From Lacrimispora xylanisolvens (GTDB lineage Bacteria; Bacillota; Clostridia; Lachnospirales; Lachnospiraceae), in contig NZ_PTJA01000007.1 in the NCBI RefSeq assembly GCF_002934545.1, forward strand, positions 62,001-126,000: a DNA stretch of 64,000 nucleotides, read 5' to 3'. Position 1 is the stretch's first letter, and each line of letters opens with the position of its first letter. The position numbers and the translations under genes were made by a program. Below the pieces are notes generated by a model, which had not been told where the DNA came from, made no database searches, and worked only from the letters and a program-made list of their open reading frames with translations. Below are positions 34,654 to 42,442 of the stretch, piece after piece.

Positions 34654-34684
34654 AAGACCGTCTTCCCGACAGGTCGGCGGTCTT
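34654..34684 (-). terminator. Hairpin after khpA
   Basis: The outer stem AAGACCG (34654-34660) with CGGTCTT (34678-34684) encloses an inner CCGAC/GTCGG stem. TCTTTTGC follows on the minus strand. It is probably a partial terminator 8 bp past the khpA stop. Confidence 0.6.
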
Positions 34685-34691
34685 TTAAAAG

Positions 34692-34919
34692 TTACTGTAT
34701 CTCAACAGTAACTTTTTTATCTTCTTTGGAAGCTGCTGCTTTTACAACAGAGCGGATGGCTTTCGCTATTCTGCCCTGTTTGCCAATTACCTTACCCATA
34801 TCGGAAGGTTCTACCGTAAGTTCAAGGACGATTTCATCGTCTTTTACAGTCTCCGTAACAGCAACATGATCTGGATTATCAACCAGTGCTCTTGCAATTA
34901 CTTCTACTAATTCCTTCAT
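34692..34919 (-). CDS. khpA: KH domain RNA-binding protein KhpA (YlqC)
   Basis: This 75-aa single KH-domain protein partners with KhpB in Gram-positive bacteria, where it affects cell division and RNA stability. The GxxG loop is in VIGKQGRIAKAIRSVVKAA. The ATG at 34919 with AGGTG is preferred over the in-frame GTG at 34928. It sits 15 bp after rpsP, the standard position for this gene. Confidence 0.95.
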   Translation of the reverse strand: MKELVEVIARALVDNPDHVAVTETVKDDEIVLELTVEPSDMGKVIGKQGRIAKAIRSVVKAAASKEDKKVTVEIQ

Positions 34920-34934
34920 ATGCTTCACCTCTCA

Positions 34935-35177
34935 CTACTGGATACCGGCGATCTTTAAAAGCTTGCTTACAACTTCTGTTGGCTGAGCACCTGTTGCTAA
35001 CCACTTTTTAGCGTTCTCTTCGTTAAACTTGATTACGCTTGGTTCTGTGGTAGGATCATAGTATCCAACTTCTTCGATGAATCTGCCATCTCTGGGAGAT
35101 CTGGAATCTGCAACTACAATTCTATAGAAAGGAGCCTTTTTCTGACCCATTCTTTTTAATCTCATTTTTACTGCCAT
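34935..35177 (-). CDS. rpsP: 30S ribosomal protein S16
   Basis: This 80-aa small-subunit protein starts [20 protein letters not shown], with the family segments [19 protein letters not shown] and [14 protein letters not shown]. The start has GGAGGTGA. The 84-bp gap to ffh contains a small stem (GCAG/CTGC near 35225-35240) but no clear promoter, so it may be co-transcribed with ylxM-ffh. Confidence 0.97.
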   Translation of the reverse strand: MAVKMRLKRMGQKKAPFYRIVVADSRSPRDGRFIEEVGYYDPTTEPSVIKFNEENAKKWLATGAQPTEVVSKLLKIAGIQ

Positions 35178-35261
35178 GTTCTAATTCACCTCCTTAAATC
35201 TTAAATTGTGAAACTTATATATAGCGACGCAGGTATCTGCCTTGCTAACATCAAAGTAATA

Positions 35262-36617
35262 TTAAAACGGTAATTTCAGTTTTCCAAGGAGTCCTGCGCC
35301 ACCGCGGCGTTTTCCTCCGCCAAGCATTCCGGGCAGCTGTTTCATCATCTTCTTCATCTGATCAAACTGCTTTACAATCCGGTTCACTTCACTGATATCA
35401 ACCCCTGCACCCTTTGCTACCCGCTGTTTTCTAGACGCGTTCTTCATTAAATCGGGATTGGTCCGTTCTTTGTTCGTCATTGAAAGGATAATTGCTTCCA
35501 CCCGGTCCATGGCCTTTTCATCAATATCCATATCCTTCATCTGTCCCATGCCAGGCATCATACTCATAATGCTTGCCATACCGCCCATGTTTTTCACCTG
35601 GGTCATCTGCTCTAAAAAGTCATTGTAATCAAATTCTGCTTTTTTAAGCTTCTGGGAAAGTTCTCTGGCTTTTTCTTCATCAACCTGGGTTTCTGCCTTT
35701 TCAATCAGAGAAAGGATATCTCCCATGCCTAAAATACGGGAAGCCATACGGTCCGGATAAAACTGCTCCAAATCGGACAGTTTTTCACCCATACCAACAT
35801 AAAGCACCGGCTTACCTGTAACAGCACGGATGGATAATGCGGAACCGCCTCTTGTATCGCCATCCAGCTTCGTTATGATGACACCGTCAATTCCAATCTT
35901 ATCATGGAACATACTGGCTACATTCACGGCATCCTGTCCTGTCATGGCATCAACAACCAGAATCGTCTGATGAACTTCAACGCTTTCTTTTATTTCTATC
36001 AGCTCATTCATCATGTCTTCATCAATATGAAGACGGCCTGCTGTATCAAGAATCACAACATTCTGTCCATTCTTTGCTGCATAAGCCATGGAAGCCTTGG
36101 CAATATCAGCCGGCTTCTGGTTTTCTCCCATGGAAAATACGGGAACGCCCTGCTTTTCACCGTTGATCTGCAGCTGTTTAATGGCTGCAGGACGATAAAT
36201 GTCACAGGCAACCAAAAGTGGATTTCTTCCTTTTGCCTTTAACTTACCGGCAATCTTGGCTGTGGTCGTTGTCTTACCTGCACCCTGCAGACCAGCCATC
36301 AAAATGACTGTAATCTCACTTGCGGGCTTCAGTTCTATTTCTGTTGTTTCAGAACCCATGAGTTTCACAAGTTCTTCATTAACAATCTTTATTACCATCT
36401 GGCCGGGAGTAAGGCTGTTCTGGACATCCTGTCCAATGGCTCTCTCCTGCACAGCATTGATAAACTGTTTTACTACCTTAAAGTTAACATCTGCTTCCAA
36501 AAGAGCCATCTTAACTTCTTTTAAGGCTGTCTTTACATCTGCTTCGGACAAACGTCCTTTGCCTCTTAAATTCTTAAATACATTCTGTAACTTATCGGAT
36601 AAGCTCTCAAAAGCCAT
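35262..36617 (-). CDS. ffh: Signal recognition particle protein Ffh
   Basis: Ffh is the SRP54 GTPase that binds 4.5S/6S RNA and hydrophobic signal sequences and delivers ribosomes to FtsY. The 451-aa protein has an N domain, and a G domain with GLQGAGKTTTTAKIA, DTAGR and TKLDGDTRGG. The Met-rich M domain has GGMASIMSMMPGMGQMKDMD and ends in a Gly-rich tail. It starts 11 bp after ylxM. Confidence 0.97.
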   Translation of the reverse strand: MAFESLSDKLQNVFKNLRGKGRLSEADVKTALKEVKMALLEADVNFKVVKQFINAVQERAIGQDVQNSLTPGQMVIKIVNEELVKLMGSETTEIELKPASEITVILMAGLQGAGKTTTTAKIAGKLKAKGRNPLLVACDIYRPAAIKQLQINGEKQGVPVFSMGENQKPADIAKASMAYAAKNGQNVVILDTAGRLHIDEDMMNELIEIKESVEVHQTILVVDAMTGQDAVNVASMFHDKIGIDGVIITKLDGDTRGGSALSIRAVTGKPVLYVGMGEKLSDLEQFYPDRMASRILGMGDILSLIEKAETQVDEEKARELSQKLKKAEFDYNDFLEQMTQVKNMGGMASIMSMMPGMGQMKDMDIDEKAMDRVEAIILSMTNKERTNPDLMKNASRKQRVAKGAGVDISEVNRIVKQFDQMKKMMKQLPGMLGGGKRRGGAGLLGKLKLPF

Positions 36618-36628
36618 CTAACGCCCTC

Positions 36629-36979
36629 CTAATGAGCTTCCAGCTCGATGATTTCGCCCGATATCTCTTCGATGCGATGGATCAGACTCATATCCTTTGT
36701 CTCGGCAAACTGCGCCGTTAAATTCCGGATTTCTCTTGCCAGTCCCTTGGTTTTTTCAAATTTTTCTACCAGATGAAGCTTTTCTTCATAGCCCTCTAAT
36801 ATCTTATCACATCGCTTTACAAGATCATGAACGCCCTGACGGCTGATTCCGTGTTCCTGTGCAATCTCACTGAGGGATAAATCGTATAATACCACATCTT
36901 CATAGATGTTTCTTTGATGCTCTGTCAGCAGAGCTCCGTAGAAATCATACAAAAGTCCCTGTCTTGCAATCTTCTCCAT
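36629..36979 (-). CDS. ylxM: YlxM family helix-turn-helix protein
   Basis: YlxM is a small sigma-70 region-4-like protein that binds SRP in Gram-positive bacteria and modulates Ffh. The 116-aa protein has the HTH in YDLSLSEIAQEHGISRQGVH and a C-terminal coiled-coil-like part. The frame extends to 37099, but the ATG at 36979 with AGGTGA is the family start; the extension runs through the promoter and into the hydrolase gene. The -10 lies only 15 bp before the start codon, so the mRNA leader is extremely short. Confidence 0.93.
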   Translation of the reverse strand: MEKIARQGLLYDFYGALLTEHQRNIYEDVVLYDLSLSEIAQEHGISRQGVHDLVKRCDKILEGYEEKLHLVEKFEKTKGLAREIRNLTAQFAETKDMSLIHRIEEISGEIIELEAH

Positions 36980-36994
36980 ATCATCACCTGTGAT

Positions 36995-37023
36995 ATCATA
37001 CAATACTTTTTTTAAGGTGTCAA
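36995..37023 (-). promoter_or_regulatory. Strong promoter of ylxM-ffh
   Basis: Consensus TTGACA (37018-37023) and TATGAT (36995-37000) on the minus strand are spaced exactly 17 bp. The start codon is 15 bp after the -10, leaving a leader of only about 8 nt that would begin at or inside the Shine-Dalgarno. Confidence 0.8.
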
Positions 37024-37065
37024 GTATTTTTTCTTTACACCCTTTAAAAATAATCAGGTTTCCGC

Positions 37066-37731
37066 TTACTCCCGGTTCATGATAAATTTTTTCATACAAA
37101 AATAAAGCTTTCTGCTGTGAATTACATAACTTCCATGGGTTTCCCCAGGCAGAATCCTTAAAAGACTGGTTTTAATCTTTGATGCCAGATACTCCGTATG
37201 AGAGGGGAGTACCATATCTCTTTCACCAGCCAGTATGAGAGTTGGAATGGAAATCTGTTCCAGTTCCTTACCGGATAGCTGTGGTTCGTTTAACATCATA
37301 AAAACCTTGGGATCACGAAACAGAAACCCAAGAAGCCCAAACAGAATCAGCCACCTGCGTTTCATCCCTTCCGGATAGGCGTTGGCACCGCAAATCACCA
37401 TTCTGGAGAAGAGCCGGGGATACGTTACCGCTGCCACAAGCCCGATGATTCCTCCGTCGCTGAATCCACAGTAAATAGGACGGTCCAGTTCTATGAGCCG
37501 GATGAACTCCGCCACATCCTTTGCCATTTTATCGTAACTGATATTCTCTTTTCCGGAGCTTTTTCCATGTCCTCTGGAGTCCAGGGCATAGACTGTAAAA
37601 TCATTAACCAGCAGGTCTATGGTCTCTTTAAAGATCCTGTGGTCTTCCCCGTTTCCATGGACCAGAATCACAGCCGGTCCTCTGCCCGATACTTCATAAT
37701 GAAGCCGGATCCCGTTTACTGTTATAAACAC
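37066..37731 (-). CDS. Alpha/beta hydrolase
   Basis: This 221-aa alpha/beta-hydrolase has the oxyanion region VILVHGNGEDHR, the segment YALDSRGHGKS, the nucleophile Ser91 in GFSDGG and the late catalytic His in LPGETHGSYV. ERDMVLPS contains the likely acid. The cap region is short. It starts 11 bp after the VOC gene, with which it seems to form a two-gene unit. The substrate is unknown; related enzymes hydrolyse small esters or act as haloperoxidase-like proteins. Confidence 0.88.
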   Translation of the reverse strand: MFITVNGIRLHYEVSGRGPAVILVHGNGEDHRIFKETIDLLVNDFTVYALDSRGHGKSSGKENISYDKMAKDVAEFIRLIELDRPIYCGFSDGGIIGLVAAVTYPRLFSRMVICGANAYPEGMKRRWLILFGLLGFLFRDPKVFMMLNEPQLSGKELEQISIPTLILAGERDMVLPSHTEYLASKIKTSLLRILPGETHGSYVIHSRKLYFCMKKFIMNRE

Positions 37732-37742
37732 CTGATTTCTCC

Positions 37743-38108
37743 TTATTTAGCAGGAACTATTTCCAGCCAGTATCCGTCCGGATCACTGATAAAATAAATT
37801 CCCATTCCTGGATTCTCAAAACAGATTACACCCATTTCCTTATGCTTTTTATAGCACGCTTCATATTCATCGGTATGAAAGGCAAGATGAAATTCACATT
37901 CCCCAAGATTATAGGGTTCTGTGCGGTCCGTTAAATAAGTCAGTTCCAGTGTAAAATCAGTTTTTCCATCTCCTAAATAAACCAGGCGGAAGGACCCATC
38001 CGCGGCCGTCTTTTCCCGTACCGGAAAGAGACCAAGTGCTTCTTTATAAAATTTCAGACTTTTTTCCAGATCAAGTACATTAAAATTGAAGTGATTGAAG
38101 GTAATCAT
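37743..38108 (-). CDS. VOC family (glyoxalase I-like) protein
   Basis: This 121-aa vicinal-oxygen-chelate protein has two beta-alpha-beta-beta-beta modules. The expected metal ligands appear as the His of FNHFNFNV, an acidic residue of FTLELTYL, the His of ECEFHLAFH and the Glu of YWLEIVPAK. This fits a lactoylglutathione-lyase-like metalloenzyme, but many VOC proteins have other roles. It is followed 11 bp later by the hydrolase gene; the two may act in aldehyde or ester detoxification, which is inference. Confidence 0.85.
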   Translation of the reverse strand: MITFNHFNFNVLDLEKSLKFYKEALGLFPVREKTAADGSFRLVYLGDGKTDFTLELTYLTDRTEPYNLGECEFHLAFHTDEYEACYKKHKEMGVICFENPGMGIYFISDPDGYWLEIVPAK

Positions 38109-38132
38109 GACGGTTCTCTCCTTTTCAAAAAG

Positions 38133-38159
38133 AGTCCGACCTTATTAAAAAGCCGGACT
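38133..38159 (-). terminator. Terminator after serS
   Basis: AGTCCGAC (38133-38140) pairs with GCCGGACT (38152-38159), including one G-U pair. On the minus strand CTTTTTG follows. It lies 9 bp past the serS stop. Confidence 0.8.
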
Positions 38160-38168
38160 TAAACGTTA

Positions 38169-39458
38169 TTACTTCTTTGGTACAAGTGCTTTCATACCGC
38201 CCATATATGGCTGTAATGCCTCGGGAATCTTAACAGTTCCATCTGCCTGTAAATTGTTCTCCAGGAAGGCAATAAGCATTCTTGGCGGAGCAACAACTGT
38301 ATTATTCAGAGTGTGGGCAAAATATTTCTGACCATCTTCACCAGATACACGGATCTTTAATCTTCTTGCCTGTGCATCTCCTAAATTGGAACAGCTTCCA
38401 ACTTCAAAATATTTCTTCTGTCTTGGAGACCATGCTTCTACGTCCACAGATTTTACCTTTAAATCCGCAAGATCGCCGGAACAGCATTCTAAGGTTCTTA
38501 CCGGGATATCCAGAGTTCTGAATAAATCAACGGTGTTCTGCCACAGTTTCTCATACCAGTCCATGCTCTCTTCCGGTTTGCAGACAACAATCATCTCCTG
38601 CTTCTCAAACTGATGAATACGGTAAACACCGCGCTCCTCCAGTCCATGAGCTCCCTTTTCTTTTCTAAAGCAAGGAGAATAGCTGGTAAGTGTCTGAGGA
38701 AGCTTTGATTCAGGAAGGATGGTATCAATAAATTTTCCGATCATGGAATGTTCACTGGTACCGATTAAATACAGATCCTCTCCTTCTATTTTATACATCA
38801 TGGCATCCATCTCAGCAAAACTCATAACTCCGGTCACTACTTCACTGCGGATCATAAAAGGAGGGATGCAGTAAGTAAAGCCCCGGTCAATCATAAAATC
38901 TCTTGCATAGGAAATGACAGAGGAGTGAAGTCTTGCAATATCACCCATCAGATAATAAAAACCATTGCCTGCAACCTTTCTTGCGCTGTCAAGATCGATT
39001 CCGTCAAAGCTTTCCATTATTTCTGCATGGTACGGGATATCAAACTCCGGCACTACAGGCTCACCGTAGCGCTGTACTTCCACGTTCTCGCTGTCATCCT
39101 TACCAATCGGAACACTGGGATCTATAATATTAGGAATAGTCATCATGATCTTTTTGATCTTTTCATCCAGTTCGCTTTCCTTCTTCTCCAGTTCAGCCAG
39201 ATGGTCAGAAGCATCGGTTACCAATCGCTTCAGCTCTTCTGCTTCTTCTTTCTTACCCTGTCCCATCAAGGCACCGATCTGTTTGGAAAGTTTGTTGCGT
39301 TCCGCTCTTAAAGCATCTCCTTCCTGCTTTGCTGCGCGGTTTTGCTCGTCCAGTTCAATTACTTCATCAACCAGCACAAGCTTGCTGTCCTGAAATTTAT
39401 TTTTGATGTTCTGCTTTACAATTTCAGGATTTTCTCTTACAAACTTTAAATCTAACAT
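38169..39458 (-). CDS. serS: Serine--tRNA ligase
   Basis: SerRS charges tRNA-Ser. The 429-aa class II enzyme has an N-terminal coiled coil (about residues 30-110) that contacts the tRNA long arm. Its motifs are the SYSPCFRKEKGAHG region (motif 2) and NNTVVAPPRMLIAFLEN (motif 3). The start has AGGAGGAA. It looks monocistronic, with a terminator downstream. A TATAAT at 39524-39529 (minus strand) overlaps the A/T flank of the pdxK terminator and may be its -10. No T-box was seen in the 130-bp gap. Confidence 0.96.
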   Translation of the reverse strand: MLDLKFVRENPEIVKQNIKNKFQDSKLVLVDEVIELDEQNRAAKQEGDALRAERNKLSKQIGALMGQGKKEEAEELKRLVTDASDHLAELEKKESELDEKIKKIMMTIPNIIDPSVPIGKDDSENVEVQRYGEPVVPEFDIPYHAEIMESFDGIDLDSARKVAGNGFYYLMGDIARLHSSVISYARDFMIDRGFTYCIPPFMIRSEVVTGVMSFAEMDAMMYKIEGEDLYLIGTSEHSMIGKFIDTILPESKLPQTLTSYSPCFRKEKGAHGLEERGVYRIHQFEKQEMIVVCKPEESMDWYEKLWQNTVDLFRTLDIPVRTLECCSGDLADLKVKSVDVEAWSPRQKKYFEVGSCSNLGDAQARRLKIRVSGEDGQKYFAHTLNNTVVAPPRMLIAFLENNLQADGTVKIPEALQPYMGGMKALVPKK

Positions 39459-39536
39459 GGTATTCCTCCTGGTTTTTCCTCAATATTTTCTGCGAATCTA
39501 ATCCGCATAATAATCTGCCGTTGATTATACTACAAA

Positions 39537-39560
39537 AAAAGGGCAAAGAAAAGCCCTTTT
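39537..39560 (-). terminator. Terminator after the pyridoxamine kinase gene
   Basis: AAAAGGGC (39537-39544) pairs with GCCCTTTT (39553-39560) over an 8-nt loop. On the minus strand the T-run continues past the stem. The following serS promoter appears to start inside its T-tract. Confidence 0.85.
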
Positions 39561-39588
39561 CCTAAAATTCCCCATCTCTCTTCCGATT

Positions 39589-40428
39589 TTACTGACGAAT
39601 AAGCAAAGACAGGATCTCTTCAAAACAAACACCATTCTCTATGGGTACATTCAGCTCATCCGAAACAAGAATACTCTTTTTCACAAAATGGGCTGCTTTT
39701 TTTACATTTTCCGGCAAAGGCACACCTTTGACAGCCTGGGCTGCTATGATACTGGCAAATACATCTCCGGTACCAGGTCTGTCGTTACCAGCTTTTAAAG
39801 ACTTAAGATACTTCACCTCTAAGCCCTTTTCCGCCACCACATTGGTGACAAAGGCTCCTTCCCTCACTCCTGTAATGACTGCCGAGCCAGGACCCATGCT
39901 TATTATTTCCTGTGCCATATCAGCCAGTTCTTTTCTGGTCCAGCCGGTCGGGCGATACTGCCTTCCAGTGAGAATACATGCTTCCGTCAGGTTCGGGGTT
40001 ACGATATCACCGGATTCTACCAGGGTTCTCATGCGGCCGCACATCTCTTTCGTATAGGTCTGGTAGGCCTTCCCGTTGTCACCCATAATAGGATCAATAA
40101 TAACCATGGTTTTTTCTGTTTTAAAATTCCGGATCATATCAGTAACGATATCAATCTGAGCCTCGGAACCTAAAAATCCAGTAAAAATGCCATCAAAATC
40201 CAGATCCAGTTTTTTCCACTGTTCCAGAAATAAAGGCATCTTATCGGTATAATCATCGAAAAAACAGGTTGGAAAACCGGTGTGATTGGATAATATGGAA
40301 GTTGGAACCGGACAGCACTGCACCTTTAATGCAGATATAATTGGCATGGCCACTGTTAAGGAGCAGCGGCCATAGCCTGAAAGGTCATGAATTGCAGCTA
40401 TTTTTTTCTGTTTACTTTCTTTTGTCAT
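39589..40428 (-). CDS. pdxK: Pyridoxamine/pyridoxal kinase
   Basis: This 279-aa ribokinase-fold kinase phosphorylates B6 vitamers. Family features are AAIHDLSGYGRCSLTVAMP, DPIMGDNGKAYQTYT, TPNLTEACILTGR and the ATP/anion-hole GNDRPGTGDVFASIIA with the catalytic Asp. The ATG at 40428 with AGGAG is preferred over the open frame to 40479, which would run into the transporter gene. It lies 10 bp after an ECF S component, forming an uptake-and-trapping pair for vitamin B6. Confidence 0.9.
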   Translation of the reverse strand: MTKESKQKKIAAIHDLSGYGRCSLTVAMPIISALKVQCCPVPTSILSNHTGFPTCFFDDYTDKMPLFLEQWKKLDLDFDGIFTGFLGSEAQIDIVTDMIRNFKTEKTMVIIDPIMGDNGKAYQTYTKEMCGRMRTLVESGDIVTPNLTEACILTGRQYRPTGWTRKELADMAQEIISMGPGSAVITGVREGAFVTNVVAEKGLEVKYLKSLKAGNDRPGTGDVFASIIAAQAVKGVPLPENVKKAAHFVKKSILVSDELNVPIENGVCFEEILSLLIRQ

Positions 40429-40438
40429 ACCAATGCTC

Positions 40439-41026
40439 CTAAGATATTCTGGAAAATAATCCTGACCGCACCAACGCATTTCTAAGGGGCATATAGATCA
40501 GAACAGATACAATCCCCGATGTGACTGCATTGATGGAAGTGGAAGCAACGTTGTAAACCAGAGCCAGGTCTGCTGCCGGTTTACCAAGAATAAGAAGCTT
40601 GTAAAAATATCCCACCACAGGATCAAATATCACATTAAATAAAAGTCCGGCGGCAGCCGCCAGTATGGTCCACTTAAAAATGTGCCTGCTGTTACTGGAT
40701 TCATTGATCTTGCCGATCCTATGGGCAACCAATCCTGTAATCAGTCCGATGCACAATTTCAAAACAAATGTCTTTGGGGCATATATGATATAAACCGGAT
40801 CAAATAAATCACCGATGGTCATCCCGATGGCACCGCCCAGACCGCCATATAATCCGCCAAGAAGCAGTGCACCAAGTACACAGACAGCATTGCCTAAGTG
40901 AATGGAAGTGGCATCTCCTCCCGGAAGTGTTATTTTAAACTGAAGAAATGTGAAAACCACATAAGACATGGCTGCAAAAAGCCCGGTCAGTGAAACTTTG
41001 TGAATGGTCTTATTTGTTTGATTCAT
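40439..41026 (-). CDS. ECF transporter S component (predicted vitamin B6 uptake)
   Basis: This 195-aa membrane protein has about six spans and is of the ECF substrate-binding type. Typical features are VSLTGLFAAMSYVVFTFLQF at the first span, IHLGNAVCVLGALLLGGLYG and GLGGAIGMTIGDLFDPVYI. The ATG at 41026 has GGGAGG and is preferred over the open frame to 41071. No ECF ATPases or T component are adjacent, so it would use the shared energising module. The linked pyridoxamine kinase suggests pyridoxine-type substrates; this is context inference. Confidence 0.82.
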   Translation of the reverse strand: MNQTNKTIHKVSLTGLFAAMSYVVFTFLQFKITLPGGDATSIHLGNAVCVLGALLLGGLYGGLGGAIGMTIGDLFDPVYIIYAPKTFVLKLCIGLITGLVAHRIGKINESSNSRHIFKWTILAAAAGLLFNVIFDPVVGYFYKLLILGKPAADLALVYNVASTSINAVTSGIVSVLIYMPLRNALVRSGLFSRIS

Positions 41027-41093
41027 GGATAATTCCTCCCTTGCTGCTTTTATTGCACTTAATCTTAGCACGCAAGTGGAATGATATAAATAT

Positions 41094-41124
41094 CCAGTTT
41101 TGACTTATTAAACCATACCAGTTT
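41094..41124. repeat. AAACTGG direct repeat upstream of the B6 operon (candidate PdxR/MocR-type operator)
   Basis: CCAGTTT (AAACTGG on the minus strand) occurs at 41094-41100 and 41118-41124, spaced by 24 bp. It lies 68-98 bp upstream of the S component start and partly over the thiN stop. Direct-repeat operators are typical of MocR/GntR regulators that sense PLP. Confidence 0.35.
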
Positions 41125-41782
41125 AATCGTGGGATTCCACGCAGATCAGTACGCCGGAATCAAATTCAATGGAACCAGACTCTCCTTTCAGTTCATTGCT
41201 GATACAAAGGCTTGTCCCTATGGAAATATCTTTTTTCGTCAGAGGGTATTTAAATCCCGTAAGAGTAATCCCTTTTACTTCCATACTCAGCGGAAGAAAG
41301 GAGATATAAGTCCCCCACATTTTTTCCGCTTCGAATACTCTTCCTTTATCTAAAATGGTAATGTAATTTTTCGGGTCTACAATGGAAGCATCCACTCCCT
41401 GCTTTAAGCAGAAATAAAGCAGATGAAGATTGCCCATAAAGTGATCAAGCCTGCCTCCCGTCGCTCCCAGAAGCACAAGTTTTCTGCATCCTAAATTCAT
41501 GGCGGTAGAAATAGCCAGCTCTGTATCTGTCTCATCCTTTTCCGGCTTGTGAATGTCCCATGTAATCTCACCTGAAAAGCTCCGGTATTGGGAAAGAACC
41601 GATTCTTCCACAGTATCAAAATCACCCACTACCGCATCCGGCTTTAAATCGAGCTGTGACAGGGCTGTAAGACCTCCATCAACTGCAATGATTTTATCAA
41701 AGGCCTGATCTGCCAGAAAAGTCCTGGCAAAATCAAAATCTATGGTTCCTCCCGTAACGATTAATCCAGTCCGTTCTTTCAC
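41123..41782 (-). CDS. thiN: Thiamine pyrophosphokinase
   Basis: ThiN converts thiamine and ATP to thiamine diphosphate. The 219-aa protein has the catalytic-domain segments IAVDGGLTALSQL, PDAVVGDFDTVEE and KDETDTELAISTAM, with GATGGRLDHFMGNLHLL. The B1-binding C-terminal beta domain ends near FDSGVLICVESHD. It overlaps rpe by 4 bp and is the last gene of the long tepA-to-thiN run. Confidence 0.95.
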   Translation of the reverse strand: MKERTGLIVTGGTIDFDFARTFLADQAFDKIIAVDGGLTALSQLDLKPDAVVGDFDTVEESVLSQYRSFSGEITWDIHKPEKDETDTELAISTAMNLGCRKLVLLGATGGRLDHFMGNLHLLYFCLKQGVDASIVDPKNYITILDKGRVFEAEKMWGTYISFLPLSMEVKGITLTGFKYPLTKKDISIGTSLCISNELKGESGSIEFDSGVLICVESHD

Positions 41783-42441
41783 CTTTCATATTCCTCAAAA
41801 ATATCCAAAAATTTTCTGGTATTGGCTGCTGCGTCACCTTTAAATACAGCAGATCCTGCTACAAAAACATTGGCACCTGCTTCAATGAGATCTCTTACAT
41901 TATCGCAGGTAACACCACCATCGACCTGTATATCAGTCTCCAGTCCCCGCTGTTTTATCATCGAGCGCAGATTTCTTACCTTTTCCAATGTGTACGGTAT
42001 AAATTTCTGTCCGCCAAATCCCGGGTTCACAGTCATAATCAGCACCATATCCAGTTCTGGCAAAATACAGTCAAGAACAGACAGTGGGGTGGCAGGATTT
42101 AACGCAACCCCGGCTTTCAGTCCGGCTTCCTTAATCTGGTTAACCGTCCTGTCTAAATGCCTGCATGCCTCCGCGTGAACGCAGATTAAATCTGCACCAG
42201 CCGCTTTAATATCTGAAATATAACGTCCTGGCTCCTCCACCATCATATGAACATCAAATATACGGTCTGTGCAGCTTCTAAGGCTGGCAATCACCGGCAT
42301 TCCAAATGAAATGCTGGGTACAAACGCGCCATCCATTACATCGAGATGAATATACCGGGCTCCCGCATTTGCAGTATCGGTCACCTGTTGTCCAAGATTT
42401 TTAAAGTCTGCCGCTAAGATTGAGGGGGCAAGTATAAGCAT
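41779..42441 (-). CDS. rpe: Ribulose-phosphate 3-epimerase
   Basis: Rpe interconverts ribulose 5-phosphate and xylulose 5-phosphate in the pentose phosphate pathway. The 220-aa TIM barrel shows LAPSILAADF, the metal/catalytic HLDVMDGAFVPSISFG, VHMMVEEPGRY, MTVNPGFGGQKFIP and the phosphate-binding DGGVTCDN with AGSAVFKGD. It starts 1 bp after rsgA, a typical order (rsgA-rpe-thiN). Confidence 0.97.
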   Translation of the reverse strand: MLILAPSILAADFKNLGQQVTDTANAGARYIHLDVMDGAFVPSISFGMPVIASLRSCTDRIFDVHMMVEEPGRYISDIKAAGADLICVHAEACRHLDRTVNQIKEAGLKAGVALNPATPLSVLDCILPELDMVLIMTVNPGFGGQKFIPYTLEKVRNLRSMIKQRGLETDIQVDGGVTCDNVRDLIEAGANVFVAGSAVFKGDAAANTRKFLDIFEEYER

Positions 42442-42442
42442 G

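Noticed and set aside
37001-37099. N-terminal extension of YlxM
   Set aside because: It would translate through the -35/-10 promoter and into the hydrolase gene; the family start is at 36979.
39459-39588. Possible T-box upstream of serS
   Set aside because: Too short, and the visible hairpin is the terminator of the pyridoxamine kinase gene.
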